A stretch of 64,000 bases of DNA, taken from the NCBI RefSeq assembly GCF_963678635.1, contig NC_087063.1, positions 38,764,759 through 38,828,758 on the forward strand, read 5' to 3'. The stretch comes from Symsagittifera roscoffensis. Its lineage: Eukaryota; Xenacoelomorpha; Acoela; Convolutidae. The notes below the pieces were generated by a model. That model did not search any database. It worked only from the letters and a program-made list of their open reading frames with translations, and had not been told where the DNA came from. Made by a program: the position numbers and the translations under genes. Within the stretch, counting starts at the first letter, position 1; each line of letters begins with the position of its first letter. Positions 43,461 to 55,504 of the stretch are shown here, one piece after another.

Positions 43461-44495
43461 TTTCTTTCTTGAATTCTAAAACAGCTGGAATCTGTGTTTT
43501 TATTTTAAAAAACTCAAGATTAAAGTATTCTAGTTATTTTTCTAAAAAGCATGTTTTTTTTTTGCCTTGTTTGCAAAAATATTGATTTTAGTGTCAGAAA
43601 ATCCATCTAAATCGATTTAAATTGATTTCTTAGACACTTAAAATGATCCAAAATTTTCAAGAAAGATCGTTTTAAATCGATTTGAAATCCATTTAAGTTC
43701 GTAAAGTGTACATTGTTAATCGATTTGAATCGATTTAAAATGGACTTAAAATAAATTTGAACCGACCGGAAACCACTTTTGTCAGTGTAGTCTATGCGCC
43801 GTAGTCTATGTTTGACTATGCAATCATCTGCATCGGAGCTGTGTGAATGAATATATTTTAATTTTGTCAAATATCATGCTCATGTTTTTCCTAGCATGCT
43901 CATTTTTTCGTCAATTCTTTTTTTGCTTTGTATAACTACTTTACTTTTAGCTTCAAAATAAATTTTGCTGATTAAGTATTTCAGGTGACAGATTTTTGTT
44001 CTGACTCTGATGAGGTGCGGAATATATAAGCTTGGCTTGGTTTTTTATTCAGTCGAAAACCACGATCAAAATCATAGTATTTGCCAAACTACTTTCAAAC
44101 CTCATAGAAGAAATCCTGCTTTTAAGCTCAAATATATGGCTCCGTGCTTCATTATGCTCCGTGATTTCTTCATTCGCACGTTTACTCTTGATGTTGGATA
44201 TTGCTAGCTCGTATGGTTTTCAGTATTTTTCCAACAATTATTCGATACCAATTAGTTGTATAAAAATGTAGAGATTGAGTCTGGGCCCCAATTTATGTAT
44301 GTATTTTTTCATATATAGGGGAAACCATAACCATTTTTTTGGTGAATCAGTGTCAAGCAAGAGAGTGACTAAGAAGATTTTTATCGAGCTCGTTGAGGGT
44401 GATAAATGGCCTTGGAGTCGGTACATATAGCAATTATCAGTTGAAAAATTAAGATATGTCGAAAGAGATATTATGAATTTGTTCACATGTCACTT
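43461..44495. other. Non-coding stretch with atcgattt-rich segment
   Basis: At 43,605-43,745 the words aaatcgatttaaa and their inverse occur repeatedly, giving local self-complementarity. No gene recognised. Confidence 0.5.
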
Positions 44496-44499
44496 TTTT

Positions 44500-46060
44500 C
44501 AGTAAAGAAGCACCCCGTGGGACTAAAGTTCTATATGTTCGTGAAATGATATTATGTTATTATGTGGCTTCCAATGATATTATGTTTAATATCTGTGATA
44601 TGGAAGGTTTGCTTAAATGGTTTGCTCAAAAGTTTTTCTGTTCCATTGTTTGAGTGGTAACAAGGAAAAATTGGATTTTTCCATAATTTGTTAAGATTGA
44701 TCCTTGTGCTGTTGCTAGCCTGCTTGTTGTTTTGAATGATATTAATTTTGGATGTAAAATTTTTATTTCATTCCAAGTGGGGATGTTGATGATGTTTGAG
44801 TCCGCTCCGGAATCTCTTAAAAGATCAATTTCAAGGTCTGGTGTTTGAAGTTATTTGCATTTTGGACTTTCTAAAAGAAGTGGAATTGTCCAAACTTTTC
44901 TTCTGTTTATTGCGTTTCTTTAGGTATATTTTGGTAATTGTTATTTGTGCTTGAAATTCTGTGGGTTTTTTTTCTGTTAATTCTTCTACTATGTTTTTTA
45001 TTGTCTTTTTACTGCTTATAGGTCTTGAATTATAATTTAAGAGGAAGTGATCATGATTTTGATAGATATGGGAATGTATTGGTTGTTCGTATTTAATAGG
45101 TTCGTAGTCATTATCAATATGTATCAAGTTAATTGAAATTGCATTGTCTGAGTCACTTTCACTGTCTGTGGATTCGCAATTTATCGGATTTAATTGCAAT
45201 TCTGTGCTTTCATGGTTATTATAATTTGATCTTTGATAGTTTGATCTTTTGTTAGAATAATCTCGTGATCTAATATTTTGATATATATGATTTCGATCAT
45301 TTGAATAGTTTCTATTCCAATCGTTAGAATATTTTCTATTTCTATTATATGAAGAGTTTCTAGATCGATCATTTGAATAATTTTTATTTCTAGAATTTGA
45401 ATACGAACTGGTATCAAACGAAAATTCAGGTCGGTTTGAATTTGATCTTGAATAGTTATTTCGACACTGATTGTTTCGACTGTTTGATCGCGTATATCTG
45501 TTTTGTGAGAAATTTTGGGATTTTCTTTGGTTTGGTTATCGGCCTCGATAATTGGGAATATAAGGTGATTGTTTTCAAGAGTAATTTGAGTTATTTGGAA
45601 GTGATTTTCCTGAACTATTTTTACTATGAATGTTTTTGTTGGGTAAATTTTCATCTTTTTTCTTGTACTGATGAAATGATTTATTTGGTTCTCAATATTT
45701 TTGTGGTTTGTTTTGATTGTCTTGTTGTTTTTGTCTGCATTCGGCAATGCTGTCTCCGTATCTTCGGCAATAATTGTACCATTTTTTGAATGATGGCTTA
45801 CTTTCAAAGTTTGGGTTTTTCTCGTAGATGTTTAAGATTTCAGTGATTTTTTCAGATAATTCTGTATCGGAGTCATGAATATGATTTATGTGTGAAGTAG
45901 TGGTTTGGATGTTGTTGACATAGTTTAGCTTTAGTTTTTCTGCTTCTTCTAATTTCAAAGTGATTTTCTGCTTGTTCTAGTTTATCTACTAGTTTCCTAA
46001 AGTCTAAATCTGGTTCTCGGATTGAGGAAGGATGTGATGCTTTCTTTTTTATTGCTAATT
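44500..46060 (-). pseudogene. Second copy of Gypsy-type gag C-terminus and protease
   Basis: Matches 56,000-57,750 nearly base for base, in the same orientation. On the - strand it has the gag end (ORF 45,958-45,692 with the altered zinc knuckle YNYCRRYGDSIAEC) and an Asn/Arg/Ser-rich stretch (YSNDRNRNYSNDR type, about 45,395-45,215). Next comes the acidic block STDSESDSDNAISINLIHID (ORF 45,199-44,831), then DSGADSNIIN (about 44,780-44,812), the aspartic protease active site. It lacks about 210 bp present in the other copy (56,710-56,925). It lies beyond the outer edge of the 46,184 LTR, so it belongs to a neighbouring or duplicated element. Confidence 0.85.
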
Positions 46061-46183
46061 TGAAGCAAGATTTGAGCGGTTTGAGCGGTTTTTTTATGCA
46101 GAAAAAATGTACTAGAAAACGATCTCTTCTGAGTTCAGGAATCCAAGTGTCCAGAGTACCGTTATCGACTGACGGGAAGAACC

Positions 46184-48060
46184 TGAAATTATATGTTATT
46201 TGGTAAACTCATAGAGTAATTTCAGATAAAGTACACCGTCTGCTCGTCACGCTATCTTATTTTCGGCCGGATAGATTCGTGCAACTTCTTAGTCTAATAC
46301 CAATCTTAATCTTACTCTTATATCTCCTAGTCTCAATAGATCTATGTACACCGGTTTATGCGAGTTAGTTTCCAGAATGAGAACAACTTTTATTACTATT
46401 CTAAGTTAATATTCTAAGTTAATTTCAAATTGCTCTGGTGCTGAAACTACAAGTAGTTTTAGCACTTACAAATAAGTGGGTTGTTAGTTTGATGAAGTAT
46501 GATTGGTTAGTTTTCAAAATTTTATAGAGATAAAATATCAGAATAATATCCAATAATAAATTCTAGTTTAGATCTGGTTCCACCCATCCGGGGTTTACAG
46601 AGTTTTAGTTCTTCAGTGTTCTACTGTAGTAGAGGATGGATGATGGTGCCTTTCTTTAGAAGTAGCGAGCATGTTCTTTTTTCCGATTAGGAAGAAGGAT
46701 TGTTATCACGATCATTTCGGGAGATCGTATCATGATTTCTGATCGATTGTGATGAGTGCTAATTTGGTTTATTAGAGAATAATAATGTTTCAATCTCGTT
46801 CGGATGTGGCATGTAGTTTGACTTTGGATGAAGTGCCTGGTGACTTGGATCTGTATGTATACTTGAACATCGAGATGGTCATTGTTGTGTTTAAATGGGT
46901 TTCCTTTGTTACGATGCCAAGTCGTACTTTAAATCATTTGAGATTAGTGACTGTAGGCAGCATGTCGGGTGTATTTTGCCATTCCGTAGTTGGAGTGTCA
47001 TTGGGTTGTCAAGCTCCTTGCTGCTCGCCTTTGGGCTGTATTTAATCTATATACTGCAATGTATTATTTACATATACAAATCATTGTTAATTTTGTTTTA
47101 GTTATGATCTTGTTTTAATTTTTTTCGCAAAAGCGTTCTTATTTTTAAGAGCTTCTCAAAAGTGCAAAAGGATATTTTTGAGAGCTTCTCACCCATGAAT
47201 AATTTTCGTCAAAAATAGAGTGTGGGTCACAAAGCGTTAATGTAGCACGGTGGGTTAGGCCTGCTATACAGCATGCTCAGGACAACCTCTCTGGTGGGTT
47301 AAGCCAAGAATGGAGTATAAATCCAAGCTTTCTCTTTTGGAGGGTCCTTTTGTGTTCAACCTTTCGTGCCTTTTTTATTGCTTTTTTTTCCTTTTTTTGT
47401 CTTGGTTATGTCTTTTTCCTCAAAATTCAAATAGTTTTTTTGGGTTCGTTTTTGACTTTTTTGTGTTTTGTTCTTTTGTGTTCAGACTTAAAAATAGTCT
47501 TCAAAAGAATAATTTATCAAGTTCTAAGCTGATTTTAATCTTGTTCTGGTACCGTGGGTTTTCTTTTGTTAGTCATGCTGTCAGGTTGTGGTTTGTGGTG
47601 TTTAGTAAGCTGCGTTGGTTAGTTTGGATAATTATTTAATTCCTTTCCAACCGGATTAAAGGAAAGTTTGAAATGTGTTAAAACTGGTTAGAGTTGTTAT
47701 CAGTGAAAATTAAAACTGAAATTCATTAGTTTTAACAATTCTTCGTGGGCAAGCTCTGCGATTTTGGATCGGATTGTGGGCGAGTGAATATTTAAAAATA
47801 CAAAGAAGCGTCTTTGAAAAAGTTAGTACTGCTTTAATTTTATAGGCAACTTTTATTAATTTACTTCTTTGAAATTATTAATTTTACGGCTTTATTTGGG
47901 GGGGGGGGCGGGGGGGGGGGGTTGAAATTATCATTTTAATTTCATTCTAAGAATATTTACTGCATATCGGGAAAGTGTTTATACATCAATTTATTGCTGT
48001 TTTGGGGAGTAAATTGTACTGCGTCATTTATAGTAATTGGTTAATATATTTTTATGATTC
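46184..48060 (-). repeat. Long terminal repeat, 3' copy
   Basis: The left edge reads TG (46,184) in tgaaattatatgttatttgg, aligning with 59,736 and 62,198. Shared blocks include taaactcatagagtaatttc, accgtctgctcgtcacgcta, cacttacaaataagtgggtt, a GC-rich block (tagcacggtgggttaggcct at about 47,243) and ttcctttccaaccgg. No primer-binding site lies next to the left edge, as expected for the outer end of a 3' LTR. The right edge is approximate. The + frames inside are LTR sequence, not genes. Confidence 0.8.
47898..47921 (+). repeat. G-tract within the LTR (G11-C-G12)
   Basis: Eleven G, one C, twelve G. The matching place in the LTR at 62,198 (about 63,833) has only four G, so the tract expanded in this copy or reflects an assembly artefact. 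It could form a G-quadruplex. Confidence 0.85.
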
Positions 48061-48480
48061 TAGAAAAAGTTTTCTCTTTTTTGTTTCGTTTTTCTTTTTT
48101 GTAGATGATTGATGATCGTGTCTTTGAAGACAAGAGAAAAAGAGAAAACCTTTATAAAGAATGGGTAGTTTTTGTTCTAATTTGTTAGTATAATTTATTT
48201 AATTCATATTATCTTAATCGTCTGTGAAGAATCTGCGGGGAAAAACGTCGTGGATGATTTTTGATGATGTTAGTAATTTAGCTATCAAACTAATGATGTA
48301 TTTAGTTTGGAGAAGTGGCTAAAGCAATTTGCAAGCTTTGATGAATTTTTCTGTTAGTTTTGGGCTAGCAAATTTGTCGTCGTTCAGAAAGGTGTCTTCG
48401 TTTGGTCTTTGGATGTGATGGTCGTAGTGATCGATGGAGTATTCGTTAGTTTTGGGTGCGGTGAATCTGATAAGTGACTG
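48061..48480. other. Junction between env-like region and 3' LTR
   Basis: Pyrimidine-rich on + (48,073-48,104), therefore purine-rich on the element's own strand: a candidate polypurine tract for plus-strand priming. No gene. Confidence 0.4.
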
Positions 48481-48481
48481 T

Positions 48482-51170
48482 TTATATCCGATTTGTGTAA
48501 ATTGTTTTGGAGTGAGTGCTGTTGTTAAAAGGTAGAGTTGAATGCTTCATTGTTCGTTGCTGCATCATATGGGGTGTCATATAATGATAGTGATAGTGGA
48601 TTAGTGAAGTGATAAAATGATGTCCATGAAAGTGTTGTGTATAATACGTGCTCATTAACATAATTAGGGTGTTCGTCATTAGGGTCTGAATGAAAGTAGG
48701 TGTATTGGGGGAAAAGAGTAAACACATTTGAAGACATTCTTTAGTGTTAGTGTGAAATGGGTGATTAACAAATATTTTGGCTGTTCCTGGGTGAGAAGCA
48801 AATGGAGTCTTGGGGAGTTTTCTTTCGAAGTTTCGATAGGCTCGGTTTGTACTAGATGAGGATGGATTTGACGAAGGATTTGGGTTTGGCGAAGGGATGT
48901 AATTTGAAGAGGGAGTCGGCGTTGATGGGTTTGATGATTTTATGGATTGTGAGAGTTGGTGAATGGTTATCGTCTGAGAGTGCTGTAATTGTTGCTGAAG
49001 TGTGATAAAATTGTCAAGTTCATGAGATATTTCTGTATTTACAGAGCTGTTGTTGTTCACTGGTCAAGGGGTATTATGTGGGTATTACATTGGAAAAAGA
49101 AGAGTGAGTGGTAGGAGGTTCAAATCTTATTTGGGAGTAGAGAGGTTGAAAAGGAGGTTGGGAAAATGTAGATGGGCTGGGTTCGGAGTTGTCAAATTCG
49201 TCAGGGGTCTCGTGATCTGAGTTTTTAAATTGGGAAATAGTTCTATATACAGTGGTGTTTAAATTAGTATCTGAATCTATGCCGGATAAATTGTTATGAT
49301 GAGGTGATGCAGGTGGGGGGAAAGCAAAAAGTGGTATGATGGGGAGGTTGCTTTGAAGGTTGGCTGGGTAAGAAATTAAACGATGGAGTGATCCAACTTG
49401 GGAGCGCATTGTGGGCTAAAAAAATGGCTGTTCTGAGAACGAAAGTTAGTGGTATGTGGTTGTTCTATAATTTGCTCGTATGTGTCTTCTATATTAGATT
49501 GTTGGGTTATTATGTGTTGGATTGGGCTTTGTGGGTAATTAGGTCTTGAAGATATGAGGTCTGTCAGTGCTATGTTCCTGAAAGTTCGTGGTACTAATGA
49601 TAAAGGATGGTTATGGTTTAGGGCTTTGTTATTGTGGTGGCGTAGGCGTTGTATTCGTATTGTTTTGTGAACCGTCATATATGTTAGGTGTTGTTGATAG
49701 TTTGTTTTTGTATTCTTTTTTTTGAGCGTCTAAAAGTATTTCATTTATTGATGTAGAGAATATTCGAAAAAATCCTGCAAAAAGTATGCGTGCTACGCTT
49801 GCTTGTTTGCTTACTTGTGTGTGTTTAGCGCATGTATTGTAGATTCCTTTTAGTAGAGAGAAAAGAAATCCAAGAAGTTTAAACATTGCGTATAATATAG
49901 TCAATCTTTCGAAGATGTAGTAGGGCCAGCCTAGAAAGGCAAGAAGTTAGTTTTTCAAATTTACAAGAATAAAAATTGGTGATATATCTTGTGGTCTGTA
50001 TTGTTCGCTATTTAAGTAAATGTAGTTTTTATATCTTTAAAATACCCGCTGTAGTCTTGTGCGGAGATGTCTGAAAAGCCTGCTGTTTCAGCAAGTTTGC
50101 GTAAGTTTTGATCTTTGGATTGTCGTTGTATTGTGTCCATTTTTGTGGTTAATTCTTGAAATCGTTGTGTACGTATGTGGTATTGAATGTCGGATCTAGA
50201 GTATAGGCTGATCGATTGTAAATCGATAATTGGATTGCGGGCAATAGCTCTAATGCTTTCTGGTGAAAACTTTTTTAATGGTTGCATAAGTGTAGGGTAT
50301 GGTGTGAGTGGCTAGTATTTATCTTCGTCAGGATTCAATTGTACTACATTGTGGCTCTTTTCTGATTACCATGGGACTGCTGTATCCCAAAAATAAATTT
50401 TTCGGGAAAGTGTATCAACATAATGTACTTTATTTTTATAGAATATTGGGATTCTTTTATAGCATCTTTTATCTTCGAAAACATATTAGGTTGATACTTT
50501 TTGGTACAAGTGTAATACCATAGTTTGTTTCCTCCATAGTCAATAAAAATTGATCTATAACCTAATAATAAATATCCTGCATAAGGGATTTTGAGTACTG
50601 CTAGTGCAAGTGATTGTAGAATTTGTGTTTTTTCATGTTCGCATAATTGATGTAGTGTTTCAAGTTCTGATAAAGGCAGTTCTTGAAAAATTCTACTTTT
50701 TGTGTAGTCTAGTTTCATGTCTAGTTGTATGTCATAATGAATTGTGCCAAAACAAGTGATGTTCATCAGTGATAATTCTTGTAAACGTTTACTGTCTTTG
50801 TGTTGTGGTTTTATTTTTCCGCCATTGTTTCCTGTGTTTTAGGTGGTGTACTGGGATGTATGAATTTTTGTCGCTGGTTGAGTAATGTGTTGCATGGGGA
50901 TATATGATTATTTTTCCTGTATTCATGTCAAAACCTTGTTCGTATTCGACAAGAACTTCTGGATATTGCGTTTTATAAGGTGGTTTGTTGTATTTACAAG
51001 CAAGTTCCGTTTCTGGGTAATTTTGGAAACGTGTTAATTTATTTTCTACATTATTAATGTTTCTAAATTTATAATTACTCTGTCTGATGTTTTCAAGGTT
51101 TACGTCTTCGTAAGGGATTACTTCAATAAAATATTTTTGGTGAAGGAAAGTTTTGAGGGCTCTTTAGGAT
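48482..51170 (-). pseudogene. Env-like glycoprotein region of the Gypsy-type element, broken
   Basis: From right to left: an open stretch at about 51,160-50,810 (KYNKPPYKTQYPEVLVEYEQ; HATHYSTSDKNSYIPVHH) leads to ORF 50,766-50,344 (LPLSELETLHQLCEHEKTQI). ORF 50,287-50,012 has a helical block (IDLQSISLYSRSDIQYH). A hydrophobic, membrane-type segment in ORF 49,904-49,629 (MFKLLGFLFSLLKGIYNT, then RILFAGFFRIFSTSINEILL) follows. A long Pro/Ser/Asn/Thr-rich tail (49,678-48,482) ends the region. Position after pol, Cys residues before a late hydrophobic segment, and a tail fit an envelope-type gene; identity is inferred from this layout and from resemblance to env-like frames of related elements. 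At least five breaks. Confidence 0.65.
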
Positions 51171-51769
51171 CTTCCTAGTTTTGTTTTTATATATTGGTTG
51201 ATTGGGGGTATCTAGGAGATATTGGTACTTTAGGCTAAAATATCATGTCCAGTTTGTTCCTTAGGCTAATTTAATGTTTTTGCTCGAGGGAGTTTTGAGG
51301 TCTAAGTTGGGACAATATTGTTGATCTTTCTTCTACTTGATAGGGGAGGGTTGTAATGTTGAGATATTAGTCAATTTTCAGCGGTTTGCTTATTTCTGAC
51401 CTGGAGGTCTTTCAGTCAGAGTTTGAGATACGCTTGAAGGTGATTGTTTGTCGGCTAAAGAAGTCGTGTCAAAAATAAGGTGATGATTCGGAGAGGTTCT
51501 TATTGGCTGAATTTGAACTAGTTTGTTCAAGTGCTTTTCAGCATGAACTTTGAAAAAAATGTACGGGTGTTTAAAAGATCTTTCATGAGGTGAAAATAAT
51601 ATTTAATTTTGAAGTTGTTTGTGAAATTCAACTTTCTTTAAAATTTTAGATTGTGGAATGAATGTTTTATAATCTTTTCGTGGATAATTTTGAAGTCGCG
51701 ATGATTGTCTATGTTAAGATTTTTCTTTTTGATCTTGTGATAGAATCTTTTCTTCTAATTTTCGATACT
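51171..51769 (-). other. Pol-env junction
   Basis: Lys/Glu-rich fragments of the integrase C-terminal tail (e.g. KKITQKEKKYRKLEEKILS, about 51,800-51,740) fade into stop-rich sequence. No separate gene. Confidence 0.4.
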
Positions 51770-53140
51770 TTTTTTCTTTTTGAGTTATCTTTTTGTTGTC
51801 TAAATTTTAAGATGTTTGTTTGTTAAGTTCTTTTTTATATTTTTGTTCTAATCGTTTTTGGATAGAACTCATATCAGCGCTTTGATTTTGTTTGCAATCA
51901 GAGTTATTGTGAATAACGTTGAGTCCTGTAAAGGAGTATTATTGAGTCAGTTTGCGAAGAGCGTGCTCTTTCGAGTAATTAGAGAAAAAGATTGTTCCAG
52001 GGTTGAACAATTTCTTTTTTGTTTAGGTCTATAAAAGTGGTTTTATTTTTTTAGAAATTCCTTTTCGTGTTGTAAAATTTGGAATTAAAACGTATGTTCC
52101 GATGTTCAAGTTTGTAGCTGGCGTGAATCGAGAAATCATTTGGGAATTAATATTTTGTCTCTGTAATAGTTTTTTTGTTACTTTTTGATAAATTTCATTA
52201 CGTTTTTTTATCTCTGTTTAAAATCCATTCGGTGTGTGTACTGGAAGCTAATTTTAAAATTTGTGGATGATGAAAGTGATCTCGATCGTGGGTATTTAGT
52301 GGTAGATTAAAACATATTGACTCGTTAGTGGGTTGACAATAACCTTGTGTATTTTTTGAATTTGCTGTGAACTTTATCGGTTTTCGTGGTTTTTGATTGA
52401 AAACCAATTCATGGGGTGACAGTCCTAAAGTTGTGATTTGTGAATTATAAGATAAGGGGAATAGTTTTACATCTGTTGGCCAATCAGTATATTGTGTGTC
52501 GTTTCCGTTGATGATACATCTGAGATATTCTTGTAATGAACGGTTCATGCCTTCGACTAATCCATCAGACCAAGGTGCATGAGATGTACGTGATTTGTGT
52601 TTAATATGATATAAGTGGCATAGTGTGATACTTTCGTTGTTTAAAAATTCAGTGCCATTGTCTGTAACAAGGATTTCGGGTAATCCGAACTTTGCTATCC
52701 AGCGTTCATAAAAAGTTAAAATGCATAATAAGCATTACAATGGGGTATGTTATGCAATCATTGCATAGGACTTTAATCCAAATAGGTTCAATTGAAAAGT
52801 AAAAGTTTTGAATGAAAACGGAGTATGTTTTTTTCTCATCCTGAGTGTCATTTAGTGTGTAATGAAGGGGAAGTATGAAAAACTATAAGCATCATACTTA
52901 AAGGTAAACAGGGTACTTTGAGATCAGATGTTTGGTTTTCCAAAATATCTGTATTCTCGTTGATAGAGGTATTGTTAAAATTTCTGAAATATATAAGAAG
53001 GGTTTTAGTTCCTAGAACGGTGATATCGGCTTTAATTGGTTTGGTTTTATGTTTGTGCCCAGATTTTATTTGTCTAATAACTGGATCAAGGTTTTGATGT
53101 TTCTGTAATAATTCGAGTGTTCTTTTTCCTGTTATTGGGA
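51770..53140 (-). pseudogene. Gypsy-type integrase with internal deletion
   Basis: From 53,140 leftwards: EIENIFLPITGKRTLELLQK and QNLDPVIRQIKSGHK, then the zinc-binding end VLCNDCI (CNDC at 52,765-52,754). The sequence jumps directly to PHCNAYYAF, which belongs well inside the catalytic core, so the first catalytic Asp region is gone. Next are FGLPEILVTDNGTEFLN (second Asp, about 52,690-52,640) and HAPWSDGLVEGMNRSLQEYL (Glu, about 52,580-52,525). The C-terminal part is ORF 52,548-52,198 (LSPHELVFNQKPRKPI) and on to about 51,770. Inactive. Confidence 0.88.
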
Positions 53141-55010
53141 GGAAAATGTTTTCAATTTCTGTTTTTGATAGAGGTATTGTATCTAAAGAGTCATCGAGGT
53201 TAAAGACTTGGTTTATTGTATATTTGAGTCATTATTTGGTGGGCCTGATCAATTTATATTATCAGGTATGTTTCCTTTTTCTATTAAAAGGAGTAGATCT
53301 GTTTTGTATGATTTTTTTGATTGGTTTTTGCTGTGTATTATTTTTAATCCACGATGGAAACGCTATTGGTTTAAATGTAGATTTTCCTAGTAAATCTACT
53401 TCGTATTGATTGTTTTGACAATCTTAATATAGTGGAAAATGTTTTAGATTTTTAACCTGTGATTGGTCTATGTCAGTTTTTTTTGCATAGTAGCATTGTA
53501 ATCTTGGTGAAGTTTCATCTTTTGCAAGGAAAAACTTAATATTTTGTGGTATTTCGACTGTTGTTTTCCTTGTTAATAATTCAGGCGGTTTTTCCCTGCT
53601 ATGCAAATTATGTGTACGTTTGGGGACCTCATTAAAATTAGTTGAAATCTATAAACTCTATGGTTTGGGTTTAATTTTTGTGTAAAAAGAAAAATTATGG
53701 GTTAGTAATCTGTAAAAAAAAACTGTTGGATGTTTTGATCCAAGTATTAAAAATTCATATTCTGTGAGTGTATATATTATGGCTGTGCATTCTCTCATAA
53801 GGGCATAGAGTTTAAGTTCAGCTTGAGTGAATAGTCTAGAATTTGCTGAAATTAGGTTCATTTTATCCGTTCCATTATGAGATTGTGGTAATGCTGCACC
53901 GATGCCAAAATTTGAAGCATCGCACATTGCATTAAATGGTTCATTGGGATCTGGAATTGTGTTTGAAATTTGTTCAGTGAGAAGAGTTTTGATTTCTTCA
54001 AATCGTGTTTGATGTTCTGTTGTCCATTCAAAATTATTCTGTTGTCTAAAGATGTTGTAGAATGGTCTTAAGTATAACTGCAGTTTACATAAGTATTAAC
54101 TTTTTGGATGGCATCTATGCGACATTTTAATGGAGTTATATTGTTTCTTTCTAAAATATGTCCAAGAAATTTTATACGTGTTAGAAAAAAGTGTGATTTA
54201 TCCCACTGCCTTAATGTTTTCGTGTAGTAATATGCGATGATATTTTTCTAGGAAAATGAACATTTCGTATTTTGTTTGTGACTGCATAAAAACATCGTCA
54301 AAAATGTGATTGCATTTTTTTGAGTATGAGTGGTCGGAAAATTATACTCGTGAATGCTGAGAATGCTGCTGGTCCTATGGAAACTCCATAGAATGTTCTA
54401 TTGAATTCATGTTGCTGATTTCCTATAACGAATTGTATTCATTGTCGTGATTGTTCGTCTAACGGCATTTGATTATATGCAATATTCATATCTGCTGCTG
54501 TGAAATATTTACCGTTTATTTCTGTTAAAATTACTTGCATTGGTTCATTAGGCCAATTACATTTAGATTCATCAATGAGTGAATTGAGGTATCTTGCATC
54601 TAGAACTAATTTCAATTTTGTTGAAATGATAACGCGGCTTATAAATGTGTTACCTTTTGGCTGTTCTTCTTTATTTATTGGAGAAAAGCTTTCATGTTGT
54701 TCTAGTATGTCCAGTAATCAGTTAATTTTGTCTTGTAAGTGAATTGAGACTTTACTTGCTCGTTGTTTTTTGAAAACTAAATCAGGTTTTGGAGGTAAAT
54801 GTAGTGGTAAATTTACTTTTCCAACATCAATTTTAGATGGTGCGTAAATTTTTGGGTATTTTATTAGTAAATCAGCTAACTGTTGAAATCCTTTTGCGTT
54901 ATCTGAGAGTTTTGCAAATTGAAAATAGTTAAGAATTTTTGTTGTTCTACTGTGTATTTTGACATTTGAAATGTTGGTTTAAAGTAAGTTATTTTCGTGA
55001 AATAGTCTGT
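53141..55010 (-). pseudogene. Gypsy-type reverse transcriptase and RNase H, broken
   Basis: RT blocks from 55,000 leftwards: KVNLPLHLPPKPDLVFKKQR, RVIISTKLKLVLDARYLNSL (about 54,640-54,580), AADMNIAYNQMPLDEQ, and QQHEFNRTFYGVSIGPAAFS (about 54,425-54,370). The catalytic box reads FDDVF (about 54,303-54,289), then HFFLTRIKFLGHILERNNIT. RNase H is in ORF 53,927-53,658 (MCDASNFGIGAALPQSHNG with the first Asp at 53,921; QAELKLYALMRECTAIIYTL). A linker ORF (53,606-53,424, PPELLTRKTTVEIPQNIKFF) leads to the integrase. Stops and shifts separate all parts. Confidence 0.88.
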
Positions 55011-55504
55011 GTTTCATTTTTTATTGCTTATTTATTATTTATCGATAATTCTTTGTCCAGAATTGTTGATTGACATATATTTAATAGTTGTAAAAAATTA
55101 TTTACTCTTTACACTACTTCCTTTGTGGGAGAAATTGTTGCGTTAGTTTCACAATAACCAAAGAGTCCTAGAGGTAGGGTTGTTTTTTATGGAGAATTAT
55201 TATATATATATATATGTGTGGTAATTATGTCTGAGTTTGAGTTTTTCATGTATTTGATAGATGAAACTTTTATTCGGAAAAATTTATGAATTGGTCTGAA
55301 TTGGAGGTCAGACATATAGAGATGTTGTTTATCTTGTTCTTTATCATGTTAGTGAACTTGTTTGATTGAGAAGCTATAAATATAACCTACTAGTGGTTTC
55401 AGATGTTTCCGTTCCTGGTTGTATATAGGATAAAATTTGGAGAAAAATGGTGGTTGTTTGTTTATTCTTTGAAAAGATGTTAAAATTGTGTTTTTCAATC
55501 TCGT
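55011..55504. other. Interrupted stretch between protease and RT
   Basis: Stop-rich. Includes a short (TA)n run at 55,200-55,215. No recognised domain. Confidence 0.4.

Noticed and set aside
45397..45789. 130-codon + strand frame, also present at 57,099-57,491
   Set aside because: Conserved between the two places only because both are copies of the same gag region; it runs antisense through the knuckle and Asn/Arg-rich tail and has the hydrophobic, Tyr/Phe/Cys-rich composition expected of the complement of that sequence.
46785..47101. Two overlapping + frames and similar ones at 47,310-47,639 and 62,660-63,537
   Set aside because: They lie in the LTR, differ between LTR copies and show no protein-like conservation.
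55200..55215. (TA)n run as a promoter TATA element
   Set aside because: A simple microsatellite in a decayed pol region, not placed at a start of any gene.
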